Part shown: one piece after another, positions 1 through 11,406 of the stretch
How positions within the stretch are numbered: the first letter of the stretch is position 1
Layout of the letters: each line of letters opens with the position of its first letter
Assembly (NCBI RefSeq): GCF_020497125.1
Contig: NC_059094.1
Coordinates: 2,521,733-2,585,732, forward strand
Length of the DNA stretch: 64,000 nucleotides
Reading direction: 5' to 3'
Origin: Mauremys mutica
Lineage: Eukaryota; Chordata; Testudines; Geoemydidae
Position numbers and translations under genes: made by a program
The notes under the pieces: generated by a model
Database searches by the model: none
What the model was told of the DNA's origin: nothing
The model's input: only the letters and a program-made list of their open reading frames with translations

Positions 1-597
1 AAGACATACAGGCACTAGAAAAGGTTCAGAAAAGGGCAACTAAAATGATTAGGGGTTTGGAGAGGGTCCCATATGAGGAAAGATTAAAGAGGCTAGGACT
101 CTTCAGCTTGGAAAAGAGAAGACTAAGGGAGGATATGATAGAGGTATATAAAATCATGAGTGATGTGGAGAAAGTGGATAAGGAAAAGTTATTTACATAT
201 TCCCATAATGCAAGAACTAGGGGTCACCAAATTAAATTAATAGGCAGCAGGTTTAAAACAAATAAAAGGAAGTTCTTCTTCACGCAGTGCAGTCAACTTG
301 TGGAACTCCTTACCTGAGGAGGTTGTGAAGGTTAGGACTATAACAGTGTTTTAAAAGAGAACTGGATAAATTCATGGTGGTTAAGTCCATAAATGGCTAT
401 TAGCCAGGATGGGTAAGGAATGGTGTCCCTAGCCTCTGTTTGTGAGAGGATGGAGATGGATGGCAGGAGAGAGATCACTTGATCATTGCCTGTTAGGTTC
501 ACTCCCTCTGGGGCACCTGGCATTGGCCACTGTCGGTAGACAGATACAGGGCTAGATGGATCTTTGGTCTGACTCGGTACGGCCATTCTTATGTTCC
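1..597 (+). mobile_element. CR1 LINE, 3' part (cut by window start)
   Basis: The first ~340 bases encode the C-terminal end of the CR1 reverse-transcriptase ORF ([20 protein letters not shown], then a frame break near 290). The CR1 3' UTR follows, ending at ggccattcttatgttc. It is the same CR1 subfamily as the minus-strand element at 49253-52720. It lies in the upstream ZMPSTE24 intron. Confidence 0.9.
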
Positions 598-695
598 CTT
601 CCACTTGGGGAGTAGAGCACTTCCCCATGGTCTCCAAAATGAGGTGACTGGACAGGCTGCAATGAAAGGGCCACCCCAACATTCTGAATTGAGGT

Positions 696-1200
696 TGTTA
701 CCCTTTTTTGGAACCAGTCAAGAAATAACCACAAACAAAGGTCGAACTGAAGTAGTACTGAGGGCTGATTTATTGCTTGCTTCCCTTATTTACGCAATTA
801 TGCTCGCACACACATTCCATGCATACTGGTAACAGGCTGCAGATGCAGGTGCTGCTTTTGATCTTAGGTGACTGAGACTGACCAGGTTCCAGCTTCCCAG
901 AGATCGAACCGCTAGGTGATGAGAGTCACCGAAGCCCCTTCGGGACTGTGGGAGGGCTCTACTGCTTCTGGTCTGGTCCTGAGTTTTTGCTATTGTGGGT
1001 TACGTCTCTCTGGCCACTACTGCCATAGGTTTATATACAGTCCCATATGCACCTTGATTATCCTTACATGGTAATATTTCGGTTTAAGCCTTGCGATTGG
1101 TTTCATACACTCATACTATCTCACTCACTCCTTACATATTGATTACATATTCATAAGCATGAATACAACTGGTAGTATAGCTTTAAACAAGCCCCTCACA
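696..1200 (-). mobile_element. Probable solo LTR
   Basis: Read on the minus strand, this has the order expected of an LTR. It begins TGTGAGGGGCTTG, has a TATA box (TATATAAAC, about 1029-1038), has an AATAAA signal about 260 bp further on (769-774), and ends GGTAACA. The ends give TG...CA. I found no convincing target-site duplication, so the limits are tentative. Bases 1200-2280 show nothing else recognisable. Confidence 0.42.
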
Positions 1201-2289
1201 TCAGCGACGACTTCCGTTGCTGTTTGTGGTTCAGACAGAAAACTGCAAACTGCACTTTAAGAGCATGGTGATGCTGGCATAACAGGAAGTCTACACAGAC
1301 ACATTTAGAAAAGCAGATGCAGGGGGGCTATGGGCTGCCCCTCCTCCCTATGGAGCAGGAGCTGCTCCTACCTGGCAGAGGCCAAGCCATGGACGGGGCT
1401 GCAGACCGGCTACAAGGTCTGACAAAATAAGTTTACTCATGCATGCCAGTCTAGACAATGCACAAGAGCTAGAGAAACATTCCCCAAATCTCCCTTGCGC
1501 TCCAGCATTGTCTAGTTCAAACAGTTTTCTGGCTCCATATCCAGTATTCCATTACCAGACTCTGGGGGAATTCATGCGATCTAGCTGGGGGTGGGGCTCC
1601 ACGTGCTGTTGTGCTGAGTGATCACAGGGCCAGGAGGGGTTTGCTGATGGTCACTAGCAAGGCCTTGTGAGAGACAGCCCAGGCTGGAGAGATAAAGGGG
1701 CCCAGCGGTCCCACAGTCCCAGGCTGCACCCTAGGGATCCTGTTACATAAAGAAGTCGGAGAAAAAAGTTACAACAGTCAAGGGGGAGATGATGAGCACC
1801 TGGGTGAGAATTTTAGCTGTGTGGATAAAAATAAAATTCCTGAAAGGAAGAAATGGAGACTGATCCCAACTGGTAACCTGACAGTGACATCATAATGTGG
1901 AACATCTGTGGTTACCAAGATAAAGAAAGCAGCCAGTGTGCTGCACCCTGGGATGGGGACAGGAGACAATACCGAAGAATGCTCGGGAACTGTCATTTAG
2001 ACTGCCAGGGAGCAAACACGAGCAATTTTGATGGATTAAGGGATGAATCCAGAATGTTGGGAAAGGAACTCAAGATAGGGTTATTGCTGGGATCGTCAAA
2101 GATTTTTCCAGCACCTCCCTCCCCTTGTGCATATGCATTATGATACAGTGTTTAATTATATGATCACATGCTGTTTTTTCAGCAGAACTCCTGCTTCTGA
2201 GCACCTCTGTAATAAGCATTTAAGCAATCATTTTGTGGATAGTTGAAAGGATCATATTAATGAGAATATTCTGTTTCCTCTCTTTCTAG

Positions 2290-2478
<189 letters not shown>

Positions 2479-3264
2479 TGAATATCATACTGTTTTTTGT
2501 TGATAATCACTTCGCTAATGTGTTATTATTTCAGGGAATAGTTTGAGGTTTCTGATTACTAGATTATTTCTCTTTGATTTATTCAGGTTAGTGATTTGTC
2601 ATAGTAAATTGCAATAAGCCTCACAATCTCTGCCTGCAGGGTGTAAAGCACTACTGCAATTCAAATAATAAATAAGTGATCCCGCTGGTCAAAGTGAAAA
2701 AAGGGAAATCATGAATTTTTAGTAAAAATCCCAATGCACAGGTTGCATTATTCAAAATAGCCTGTTTTTATTTTCAGTAAAAGTAATTTACAATAATTTT
2801 CACATTTAATTAACAGTTAAGACTATTTTAAAATTGCTACTCTGGTGCCCATCATTGGAGCCTTTCAGCACCTACTGCATTCCTGACTCAATCCCTTGAC
2901 TATTTGACAAAGCACTAGCGCTTTAAAGAGTTCCTGCTGTTTTAGTTTCCTCTGCATCCCAGTCTCTCACTTGGCAGTCGTGTAGGTCTAGCTGTTACTA
3001 TTGCATCCATCTGGTCACACACACCCCAAAGCGTCAAGCTAGGGATATTTTTTTTAAATTGAAAGTCATGGAATCCATGACTCCTGTGACAATCAGTACA
3101 GAAATGCAGTTTCACTGATTTTGTTTTCTGAAACTTGAGAGCTGTTGCAAGAAAATGTTCTCTGGTAAAATGGCTGCTGGTTTGCTTTTTGTTTATCCCA
3201 TCTGTTGTTTTTTTTTCTCTCAATGTTTACTTATAGCTCAATGAGTTATGTTGTTTTCTGTTTA

Positions 3265-3793
3265 GACTTTAAGGCCAGAAGAGACCATCATAATCACCTA
3301 CTCTGACCTGCACATTGTGGCCACCCACTCCTCTAATAGGCTCATAACCTCTAGCTGAGTTAGTGAAGTATCAGAGGGGTAGCCGTGTTAGTCTGGTTCT
3401 GTAAAAGCAGCAAAGAATCCTGTGGCACCTTATAGACTAACAGACGTTTTGCAGCATGAGCTTTCGTGGGTGAATACCCACTTCTTCGGATGCAAGCATC
3501 CGAAGAAGTGGGTATTCACCCACGAAAGCTCATGCTGCAAAACGTCTGTTAGTCTATAAGGTGCCACAGGATTCTGAGTTAGTGAAGTCCTCAAACCTAG
3601 ATTTAAAGACTTCATGTTACAGAGAATCCACCATTTACAATAGTTCAAATCAGTAAGTGACCCATGAGAAGGTGAAACCCCCCCAGAGTCTCTGCCAATT
3701 TAACTAATGGAAAATTCCCTCCTGACCCCAAATCTGGCAATCAGTTAGACCCTGAGCATGTGGGCAAGACCCACCAACCAGATATCTAGGAGA
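3265..3793 (-). mobile_element. CR1 3' end, split by a Penelope remnant
   Basis: CR1 3' UTR in minus orientation: it starts with ggccagaagagaccatcataatc and continues into the typical tail with bases about ...gcaatcagttagaccctgag. Bases 3370-3574 are a later insertion with a 14-bp target duplication. No coding sequence remains. Confidence 0.8.
3370..3574. mobile_element. Palindromic Penelope-like terminal remnant
   Basis: The arms 3415-3493 and 3496-3574 are perfect 79-nt inverted repeats separated by AA. The left side continues outward as the reverse complement of the Penelope 3' terminus (3370-3414, ...agccgtgttagtctgg). The 14-bp duplication tgagttagtgaagt flanks the insert (3356-3369 and 3575-3588). 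There is no coding sequence. Each arm contains a hammerhead-like fold. The same terminal sequence occurs at 14654-14892 and 20740-20866. Confidence 0.85.
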
Positions 3794-4311
3794 AACTCAG
3801 AGCTGTTCCCTTCTAGTGTCCCATCTCTGGCTGTTGGAGATATTTGTTTGTTGCACTGTCATTTCTCTGGAGAGCACTATGTTTGCAGACACCAGAATGA
3901 AGTAAGATACAATAGCTGCAAAGGCTGTCAGAACTTGTAACTCCCTACATTCCTGCCTCACTTCCTACTATCCCCTTGGCCTTTCTGTCCCCTAGTGTGG
4001 GGGAAAGGCAGCAGGGCAGTTAAGTTTTAAATTGCCTCTTTCCTCCACCCCTTCAAGCCCTACTGACTTCTCTTGCTACTTTCAGCTCTCACTTTGCATT
4101 AAATTGACCGTAAGAATATCAGTGCTTATATTTATGTAATGTTAGTGAGCGTGGCCTCTGGATCACAAACTGTATTTGGAAAGGCAGCCAGGTTCATGGG
4201 GTTGGAAATGGTGGAGAAGTTTTTTCTAACAGTAAATATAATCAAAATATATATAGATTCCAACGGCATGTAAATATATTAATCTCAGAAGAAAGAATGT
4301 AGGCTTTGCCG

Positions 4312-4390
4312 AAACAGTGACTCTGAAAAAGCTTTGGGGGTTCTGGTAGATAGTCAACTGAACATGAGCTCCCAGTGCAATCGTGTTACG
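4312..4390 (+). mobile_element. Old CR1 fragment
   Basis: About 80 bases, ending around atgagctcccagtgcaatc, resemble the CR1 RT segment that reads EKDLGVLVD..LNMSSQC. It is highly diverged and short. It is probably an ancient insertion in the intron. Confidence 0.5.
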
Positions 4391-4859
4391 CATTTGTCTG
4401 CTAGATAAGAGTCCATTATCAAATATTTGTTTCCCAGCTAGGTACTTGCAAAGAGGGTATTAATATCCTTTTCTCTGTTCATCTCACCTTTTCGCTGTGA
4501 ACTAGCTGTCCTGAAACAGGCAAGTCCATTAAAGTAACTGAGACCCTACAGGCATCCAGGAAATCTCTTCATGCAGAATATGCCAAAAACTGGTTTAAAT
4601 TCAGTGACTGGGTACAGTGCAAAAAACATCAACACAAAATTGGCAAAAACCCTTGCACTAGAATGGCAGCAAGAACTGCTGGCCCTATACTTTAAACTGC
4701 TTTCCAGGAACAGCCCTCAGCAATCTCTTTTTGATAATAGTAGAGTAAGTAATTTTTTCTTCTTCATCCCAAGTGCTTTCTGAGAAAGTCATCTCTGATT
4801 AATCTTCAGAAAATGCTGAGCGGCACAGTGAAACCTCATCATAGATATAATTGCCATAC

Positions 4860-5021
4860 TACTAGTCAGACCGCTGTCACTGATTTTGCACTTTCTTTGT
4901 GTCCAAGTAGCCTTTATGATGGCTATAACTTCTGCATGTAGTGTCTGAAGTGGGCAACTTTTCTCTGAAATCGCAATATATTGTGCTGTTCTTTGTATCA
5001 GTCCAGACTTTACCCCCAAAG
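4860..5021 (+). pseudogene. DIRS-E: tyrosine-recombinase fragment
   Basis: One frame reads VAFMMAITSA and later PDFTPKVSS. This parallels the VAFLVAITSARRISE ... segment of the DIRS recombinase at 24860-24990. It breaks off exactly where the left terminal repeat of DIRS-B begins, which suggests that DIRS-B inserted into this older DIRS copy. Frame stops are present. Nothing recognisable was found upstream in 4391-4859. Confidence 0.45.
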
Positions 5022-5220
5022 TAAGTTCTTTGAGTCATGGTACCTATGTGTATTCCACATGTGGGTGTGCATGCACACCGTGCACCCAAATCCAGAAATT
5101 CTTCAAAATCAGTGTCCGTTGACCCACACATGCACAGTAGCTCCCCTCATGCTCTCAACTGAGGGTGTACGAGGCAGTGCGGATTGATGCCTCTCTAGTT
5201 CCTTCTTATTGCCACATGGC
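5022..5220 (+). repeat. DIRS-B left terminal repeat
   Basis: Contains gttctttgag and tgtgtattccacatgtgggt, followed by a short leader with ttccttcttattgcc. It is the inverted counterpart of 27009-27165, which has gtacccacttgtggaatac and cttgaagaatttc. DIRS elements carry inverted, not direct, terminal repeats. Confidence 0.65.
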
Positions 5221-5530
5221 CTGAGTCAGAAACATGTGCTCCTCCATTCTGTGCATAACCTGTAAAGTAGAAAGTATTTGTAAATAGTTTTCTCTCTTAG
5301 CTTAGCAGTTTAAATTTGTAGTTGGTAAAGAGTAGTTTCCTCCCCTCCCTCCCGGTTGAGGGAAATTCAAGAATTGCATTTCCTGCCCTTGTTCCTTCTC
5401 CATCCGTGACAAACATCAATGGTGCCTGTACTGTCTGGGTGAGGTGTACAGCTTTGCTGAGTGCGGTATCTCTTGAGCCTTTCCACCCAGAACTCGAGAA
5501 GGCTAAGAGCTTCACCTAAGAAAGTATCTG

Positions 5531-6317
5531 ATGGAGGAGGCTATGAAGCCCCACTCTGATCCGGGCCAGCGAGACCTCCCTGTCCATTGGCCTCAACTGA
5601 CCAATAATGTCCCTCCAAGCATGTGCCTTGGAGAAGAACCTCTAACACTGAAGCCCCAGGACTCTTCCTCCATGGCTCCCCTTGAGAGTAGAAGATACTC
5701 TCATGGGCACAAGAATAGATCCCTACAGTGGACTGTCCATAAGAAACACAATCATTCCCCAAGCTGGTCCAAGTCAGGTCAGACGTGCTCAGAACCCATG
5801 GAACTGCCTCTGCCAAAGATCCCCAGGTTGAAGGGCAAGATTTGCAAAAGGAGAGATCCATCTGTTTCCCATGGTGACTGTGATACCGAAGCATAAGCAC
5901 AAATGCTCGCCAATTCCATCTATGAGTGCTGGTCCAGACCTGTCATCACCACCACCTTGTTTATCTAATGATCATTCAGCTGCAACAGATGAGTAGGGTC
6001 CTTCAGGCATGACTGCTGGAACTTCTTGGACCCCAGGCTGTTCAGAGACTTACGTAACAACAGAGGATATATTCCTCCCCTATCCACAGTCTCCACTCCT
6101 TTCTGACCCTGTCCTCCTGAGGGAGATCTTTACTCCAGAGGAGGAATCTATATCAATGTCTGAGGAGCAGTTGCATTTCCAACCATTAGGAAGGAGTGCC
6201 CCAGTACCAATGGTACTGCCACTACCGATCGAACAGTCCTCGGAATCAGAGGAGATAGCTGTACCAGTATTTCCGTGGACATACGGGATTCCCAACTACA
6301 GTAACTCCTCACTTTAA
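5531..6317 (+). pseudogene. DIRS-B gag-like region
   Basis: Two open stretches (121 aa at 5531-5896 and 102 aa at 6009-6317) are separated by stops. They are rich in Pro, Ser and Glu, as in the N-terminal half of turtle-type DIRS gag. The conserved gag core present in DIRS-A (22514-22945) is missing here, so there is a deletion or replacement after 6317. The assignment rests on position after the left terminal repeat and before the RNase H region. Confidence 0.5.
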
Positions 6318-6530
6318 AGTTGTCCCAGTTAACGTTGTTTCGTTATTACATTTGTGCAATGCTCCCTGCTTCGTCCACTGCTTGCAGAAAGAGCAGCCCG
6401 TTGGAACTAGCTGGTAGGGGCTTGGGCTATCAATTGCTGGGTATTTCTATACTTGTATGACTTAGGCTGGTTTCTTGTGCAACTTCCCGCGCCCCTGTGC
6501 ATTTGAATAAATGAAGAAAAGTCCATATTG
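6298..6530. repeat. Unnamed interspersed repeat inside DIRS-B
   Basis: Starts taactcctcactttaaagtt and continues gttaacgttgtttcgttatt. I recognise this motif as a common reptile interspersed repeat but cannot name the family. It occupies the gap where the DIRS gag core and RT palm should be. Confidence 0.35.
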
Positions 6531-6539
6531 TCACCCACA

Positions 6540-7085
6540 AGGACAATAAATTTTAAAGGAGCAAGAGCATTCCTCCCTGCAGACAGATTTTATGCGATGA
6601 GCAACCTGATTTCCTCACCTGCAGACCATGAACAACAGTGCAGAGGTCTCTCTTTCTGTTATACCACATTGCCATATGCACCTTTGTGATGCAGTTTGCC
6701 AGACTCCACTTGCAGTGTCTGGAAGTTTTGCTCCACTTGATTTACCAATCAAACAGGGATCACATTGACTCCAAGGTGACTGTTTCCTTTAGAGTTATCA
6801 CCTCCCTCACTTGGTGATCAAGCCCAGAAAAGGTCATGGTGGGGACTTCTTTCAGCTCTCCCACACTCAGGAACACAACTGTGACCGATGCCTCTCTCAT
6901 GGGGTGGGGTGCTCATTGGGACTACCACCTTGCTTAGGGTACCTGGATCCCACAAGAGGCCAGGCTACATATAAACTTACTGGAACTGAGGGCAGTCTGC
7001 CTAGGGTGCAAGGCCTTCCTTTCTCTCATACACTTGCTCCATGTGCAGATAATGTTGGACGATATTATCACAGTGGTGTATATGA
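6540..7085 (+). pseudogene. DIRS-B RT end / RNase H fragment
   Basis: One frame gives ARAFLPADRFYAMSNLISS, the segment that follows the DIRS RT domain. Further on are decayed DASLMGWGAHLG-like and EARLHINLLELRAV-like RNase H motifs, then DDIITVVY at the end. The frame resumes as YINKQGGARSCPLY at 7620, after the RTE-like insertion. Several frameshifts and stops are present. Confidence 0.6.
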
Positions 7086-7620
7086 TGATGTTCGTCCATC
7101 GTATTCGAAGAAGACCTTGACATCTAGCAGGTTGTGAGCTGTCCACAGTGCGTCCGCAGGTGGCTGGTAAGGCCAATACGGGCACGGAATGTTCTGCCAC
7201 ATGTCGGGCAGACATGTGGGCACCACTGTTACAGCATTTACAGCTCTGGCTTTACGGAGTGCTCACTTCTCTTGTGCTATGGTTATCCTTCTGGCTTCAG
7301 ATGTCTGGCAGCCTTGGTGGATCAGCATACGCCATGTCGATCGGTCTTGTGCCAGGGTTTCCCAGGAGGTGATGTCAATATCCAGGGACTTGAGAGAGGC
7401 TTTCAGCGTGTCTTTGTATCGCTTCTTTTGTCCCCCGTGCGATCGCTTTCCTTGAGACAGCTCACCATAGAAGAGCTGTTTGGGGATGCGGTGGTCTGGC
7501 ATCCTTACAACATGGCCTGCCCAGCGTGTCTGGGCTTTCATAAGCAGAGTGTAAACTGACGGTAGGCCTGCTCTAGAGAGGACTTCTGTATCTGGCACCT
7601 TATCCTGCCACCGGATCCTC
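7085..7620 (-). mobile_element. RTE-like non-LTR LINE, 5'-truncated
   Basis: The minus strand encodes 111 aa (7263-7598) containing RWAGHVVRMPDHRIPKQLFY, GELSQGKRSHGGQKKRYKD and SWETLAQDRSTWR. This is the C-terminal region of a widespread animal LINE RT, often misannotated as craniofacial-development-protein-like. The 3' end lies at the left, with GATGAT repeats. A 9-bp duplication ggtgtatat flanks it (about 7076-7084 and 7622-7630). The clade assignment (RTE-like) is tentative. Confidence 0.65.
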
Positions 7621-7669
7621 AGGTGTATATAAACAAACAGGGAGGAGCAAGATCTTGTCCCCTCTACTT

Positions 7670-8765
7670 AGACAAGGGAAATGCGGTGGATCTAATATAT
7701 CTGGATTTCAGTAAGGCGTTTGATACGGTACCGCATGAGGAATTACTGGTTAAATTGGAAAAGATGGGGATTGAAATGAAAATCCAGAGGTGGATAAGGA
7801 GCTGGTTAAAGGGGAGACTGCAGAGGGTAGTATTGAAGGGGGAACTGTCGGGTTGGAGGGGGGTTACCAGTGGAGTTCCTCAAGGTTCGGTTTTGGGTCC
7901 GATTTTATTCAATCTATTTATTGCTGACCTGGGAACCAAGAGTAGGAGTGGGCTGATAAAGTTTGCGGACGACACCAAGTTGGGAGGTATTGCCAATTCG
8001 GAAAAGGATCGGGATATCCTCCAGGGAGATTTGGATGACCTTGTAAACTGGAGTATTAGTAACAGGATGAAATTCAATAGTGAGAAGTGTAAGGTTATGC
8101 ATTTAGGGATGACTAACAAGAATTTTAGTTATAAGCTAGGGACGCACCAGTTGCAAGAAACGGAGGAGGAGAAGGACCTAGGAGTCCTGGTTGATCGTAG
8201 GATGACTATGAGCAGGCAATGTGATGTGGCCGTTAAAAAAGCAAATGCGGTCTTGGGATGCATTAGGCGAGGTATTTCTAGTAGGGATAAGGAGGTGCTA
8301 GTCCCATTATATAAGGCGTTGGTGAGACCTCATCTGGAGTATTGTGTGCAGTTTTGGTCTCCCATGTTTAAGAAGGATGAATTCAAACTGGAACGGGTAC
8401 AAAGAAGGGCCACTAGAATGATCCGAGGAATGGAAGGCCTGTCGTATGAAAGGAGACTTGAGGAGCTCGGTTTGATTTCCCTAACCAAAAGAAGGATAAG
8501 AGGAGATATGATTGCACTCTTTAAATATATCAGAGGGATAAATACCAGGGAAGGAGAGGAATTATTTCAGCTCAGTGCTAATGTGGACACGAGGACAAAC
8601 GGATATAAATTGTCAGTCAGGAAATTTAGGCTTGAAATTAGACGAAGGTTTCTAACTATCAGGGGAGTGCAATACTGGAACAGCCTACCGAGGGAAACAG
8701 TGGGGGCGAAGGACCTCCATGACTTTAAGATTAAGCTAGATAAGTTTATGGAGGAGATGGTATGA
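7670..8765 (+). pseudogene. CR1 ORF2 C-terminal RT fragment
   Basis: This is an uninterrupted frame of about 365 residues of CR1 reverse transcriptase. It has [30 protein letters not shown], the catalytic FADDTKL, then the thumb and the C-terminal motif [14 protein letters not shown]. The first ~15 residues of the open frame (7623-7669) belong to DIRS-B, so the frame is a chance fusion. It lacks the endonuclease and N-terminal RT and cannot be an autonomous element. The lack of stops suggests a young insertion. Confidence 0.85.
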
Positions 8766-9110
8766 TAGGATACCGGGCTTAGTCAATAGGTTAAGTAAGT
8801 GCCACACTGGTAAATAGTACAATGGGTCAATGATATGATATTCTTAACCTTTTTCCAGAGGGTATGGCTGGAGAGTCTTGCCCGCATGCTCGGGGTTCAG
8901 CTGACCGCCATATTTGGGGTCGGGAAGGAATTTTCCTCCAGGGTAGATTGGCTGTGGCCCTGGAGGTTTTTCGCCTTCCTCCGAAGCATGGGGCAGGGGT
9001 CGCTTGCTAAAGGAGTGGGGGGATCGGCTTATGTGGCCTGCATCTTGCAGGAGGTCAGACTAGATGATCATAATGGTCCCTTCTGATCTTGAATTCTATG
9101 ATTCTATGAT
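7670..9110 (+). mobile_element. CR1 LINE, 5'-truncated
   Basis: The 5' end lies inside the RT domain. The 3' UTR ends in a repeated attctatg tail at 9110. A 4-bp duplication actt flanks it (7666-7669 and 9111-9114). The DIRS-B frame reads across the junction once the insert is ignored (CPLYL before, then TVRLWNWC after). It belongs to the same subfamily as the minus-strand copy at 27815-28948. Confidence 0.88.
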
Positions 9111-9315
9111 ACTTGTAAACTGTCAGACTTTGGAACTGGTGTGTCAGGAGCCACATCATGATACAGGCTGCTTACCTCCTGGATATTCACAGCTCCCTTC
9201 CAGCAAATGAAGCAGAAGTTTCTCTACAGACTACGAATGGCAGATGCATGCACAGTCCTAACCATGATATTTACACAGTGGGGTACTCCGCTGTGGGACT
9301 TCTTTGCATCCCAAA
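9111..9315 (+). pseudogene. DIRS-B fragment between RNase H and recombinase
   Basis: One frame reads LWNWCVRSHIMIQAAYLL and later TQWGTPL.DFFASQTESF. This is the DIRS region after the RNase H domain. It breaks off at 9315 and resumes as CSRGAMGHNS at about 17205, after the minus-strand CR1. Confidence 0.6.
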
Positions 9316-10039
9316 CAGAAAGCTTTCTATATATTATAGACTCATAGACTTGAAGGTCAGAAGGGACCATTATGATCATCTAGTCTGACCTCCTGCACAA
9401 TCCAGGCCACAGAATCTCACCCATCCACTTCTATAACAAACCCCTAACCTATGTCTGAGTTATTGAAGTCCTCAAATTGTGGTTTGAAGACCTCAAGATG
9501 CAGAGAATCCTCCAGCAAGTGACCCATGCCCCATGCTGCAGAGGAAGGCGAAAAATCTCCAGGGCCTCTGCCAATCTGCCCTGGAGGAAAATTCCTTCCC
9601 GACCACAAATATGGCGATCAGCTGAACCCCGAGCATGCGGGCAAGACTCACCCGCCAGCACCCAGGAAAGAATTCTCTATAGTAACTCAGATCCCAACCC
9701 ATCTAACATCCCATCACAGACCACTGGGCATACTTACCAGCTGATAATCAAAGATCAATTGCTAAATTAATTGCCAAAATTAGGCTATCCCATCATACCA
9801 TCCCCTCCATAAATTTATCAAGCTTAGTCTTAAAGCCAGATATGTCTTTTGCCCCCACTACTCCCCTTGGAAGGCTGTTCCAGAACTTCACTCCTCTAAT
9901 GGTTAGAAACCTTCATCTAATTTCAAGTCTAAACTTCCTAGTGTCCAGTTTATACCCATTTGTTCTTGTGTCCACATTGGTACTAAGCTTAAATAATTCC
10001 TCTACCTCCCTGATATTAATCCCTCTGATATATAGAGGG

Positions 10040-10042
<3 letters not shown>

Positions 10043-10106
<64 letters not shown>
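10043..10106. repeat. (TA)n microsatellite
   Basis: About 32 TA units at the junction between the split minus-strand CR1 and the 5' end of the full-length CR1. It probably expanded from TATATA at the insertion site. Confidence 0.95.
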
Positions 10107-10109
<3 letters not shown>

Positions 10110-10345
10110 GGGGGACTGCGCTGGTGAGTATCTGAGTGTCTGTTGGGGGGGCAGTTTGACTGTGTGCTTGATTGTTTGATTGTTTGTTTGACCAGTTTGA
10201 TTTGGGAGTGCTTTGTTCCAGCTGGGCCTGACTGTTATAAAAAGGCAGTCACCTGCGAACCAGCTGAGCAGCGAACAGCAGAGAGGCAAACAGAAGGAGT
10301 TTGCCTGGGAGTTCGCCTGGAGAGAGCTCTTAGAAGGACGAGACC

Positions 10346-11362
10346 ATGGATGCTGAGCAATCCGCCGTTGTGACCTGCACAGGATGCGCCATGTTCGTCT
10401 TCCTTCCACAGGATAGGAGCGACTTTGTCTGTACAAAGTGCAAGCTGATCTCCATCTTGGAAGAGAAGATTCAAGGTCTGGAGAAACGAATAACAACCCT
10501 GCATTCCATAAAAGAAAATGAGGATTTCCTGGATAGACGTCAGGATCAGCTTCAGCGGGCACAATGTTCTGAAGATTCAGAGCAGGCTACGCAGCGGGAA
10601 CAGAAGGCCAGCGAGGATAAGTGGCGGCATGTGACTTCCAGAAGGGGAAAGAGTACCAGAAACATCCACGTACCAGAAACACAGATACAGGTGAGCAACC
10701 GTTTTCATGTTCTCTCCACAGGTACTAGTGCAAAGAGTGGAGTGGATGATACACCTGAGGGAACAGAGCAGAAGGAGACTCCACTGATTGGAAGGCATGA
10801 GATGCGCCGTCCTAGGGATGGGGGTTCCACGACCACCACTCCCAAGAGGAGGAGGAGGGTGGTGGTGGTCGGGGACTCTCTCCTCAGGGGGACTGAGTCA
10901 TCTATCTGCCGTCCTGACCGGGAAAACCGAGAGGTGTGCTGCTTGCCAGGGGCTAGGATTCACGATGTGACGGAGAGACTGCCGAGACTCATCAAGCCCT
11001 CGGATCGCTACCCCTTCCTGCTTCTTCACGTGGGCACCAATGATACTGCCAAGAATGACCTTGAGCGTATCACTGCAGACTACGTGGCTCTGGGAAGAAG
11101 GATAAAGGAGTTTGAGGCGCAAGTGGTGTTCTCGTCTATCCTCCCTGTGGCAGGAAAAGGCCAGGGTAGAGACCGTCGAATCGTGGAAATCAACGAATGG
11201 CTACACAGATGGTGTCGGAGAGAAGGGTTTGGATTCTTTGACAATGGGATGGTCTTCCAAGAAGAAGGATTGCTAGGCAGAGACGGGCTCCACCTCACGA
11301 AGAGAGGGAAGAGCATCTTTGCAAGCAGGCTGGCTAACCTAGTGAGGAGGGCTTTAAACTAG
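10346..11362 (+). CDS. CR1 ORF1 protein (zinc finger, coiled coil, esterase)
   Basis: An intact 338-aa frame with a complete start and stop. Residues 11-32 hold a C-x2-C...C-x2-C zinc-binding motif (CTGC ... CTKC). Residues about 35-80 are Glu/Lys/Gln-rich and probably coiled coil. From about residue 170 there is an SGNH-type esterase domain: GDSLLRG (Ser at 178), GTND at 230-233, and DGLHLTKRG (Asp 313, His 316), so the Ser/Asp/His catalytic set is present. Family knowledge: CR1 ORF1 proteins combine an RNA/nucleic-acid binding part with an esterase. ORF2 starts 45 bp after the stop. Confidence 0.93.
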   Translation: MDAEQSAVVTCTGCAMFVFLPQDRSDFVCTKCKLISILEEKIQGLEKRITTLHSIKENEDFLDRRQDQLQRAQCSEDSEQATQREQKASEDKWRHVTSRRGKSTRNIHVPETQIQVSNRFHVLSTGTSAKSGVDDTPEGTEQKETPLIGRHEMRRPRDGGSTTTTPKRRRRVVVVGDSLLRGTESSICRPDRENREVCCLPGARIHDVTERLPRLIKPSDRYPFLLLHVGTNDTAKNDLERITADYVALGRRIKEFEAQVVFSSILPVAGKGQGRDRRIVEINEWLHRWCRREGFGFFDNGMVFQEEGLLGRDGLHLTKRGKSIFASRLANLVRRALN

Positions 11363-11406
11363 GTTCACCGGGAGAAGGAGACCAAAGCCCCGAGGTAAGT
11401 GGGGAA

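Noticed and set aside
338..832. Overlapping frames of 60-114 aa on both strands
   Set aside because: They span the CR1 3' UTR and the flanking LTR-like repeat. No coding signal.
7263..7598. A host gene related to craniofacial development protein 2
   Set aside because: The sequence matches the C-terminus of a non-LTR retrotransposon RT that is often misnamed that way. It is also truncated and flanked by a target duplication.
10002..10562. Minus-strand 186-aa frame containing a long YIYIYI run
   Set aside because: It is the translation of the (TA)n microsatellite fused to the antisense of the CR1 5' UTR and ORF1. It is not a gene.
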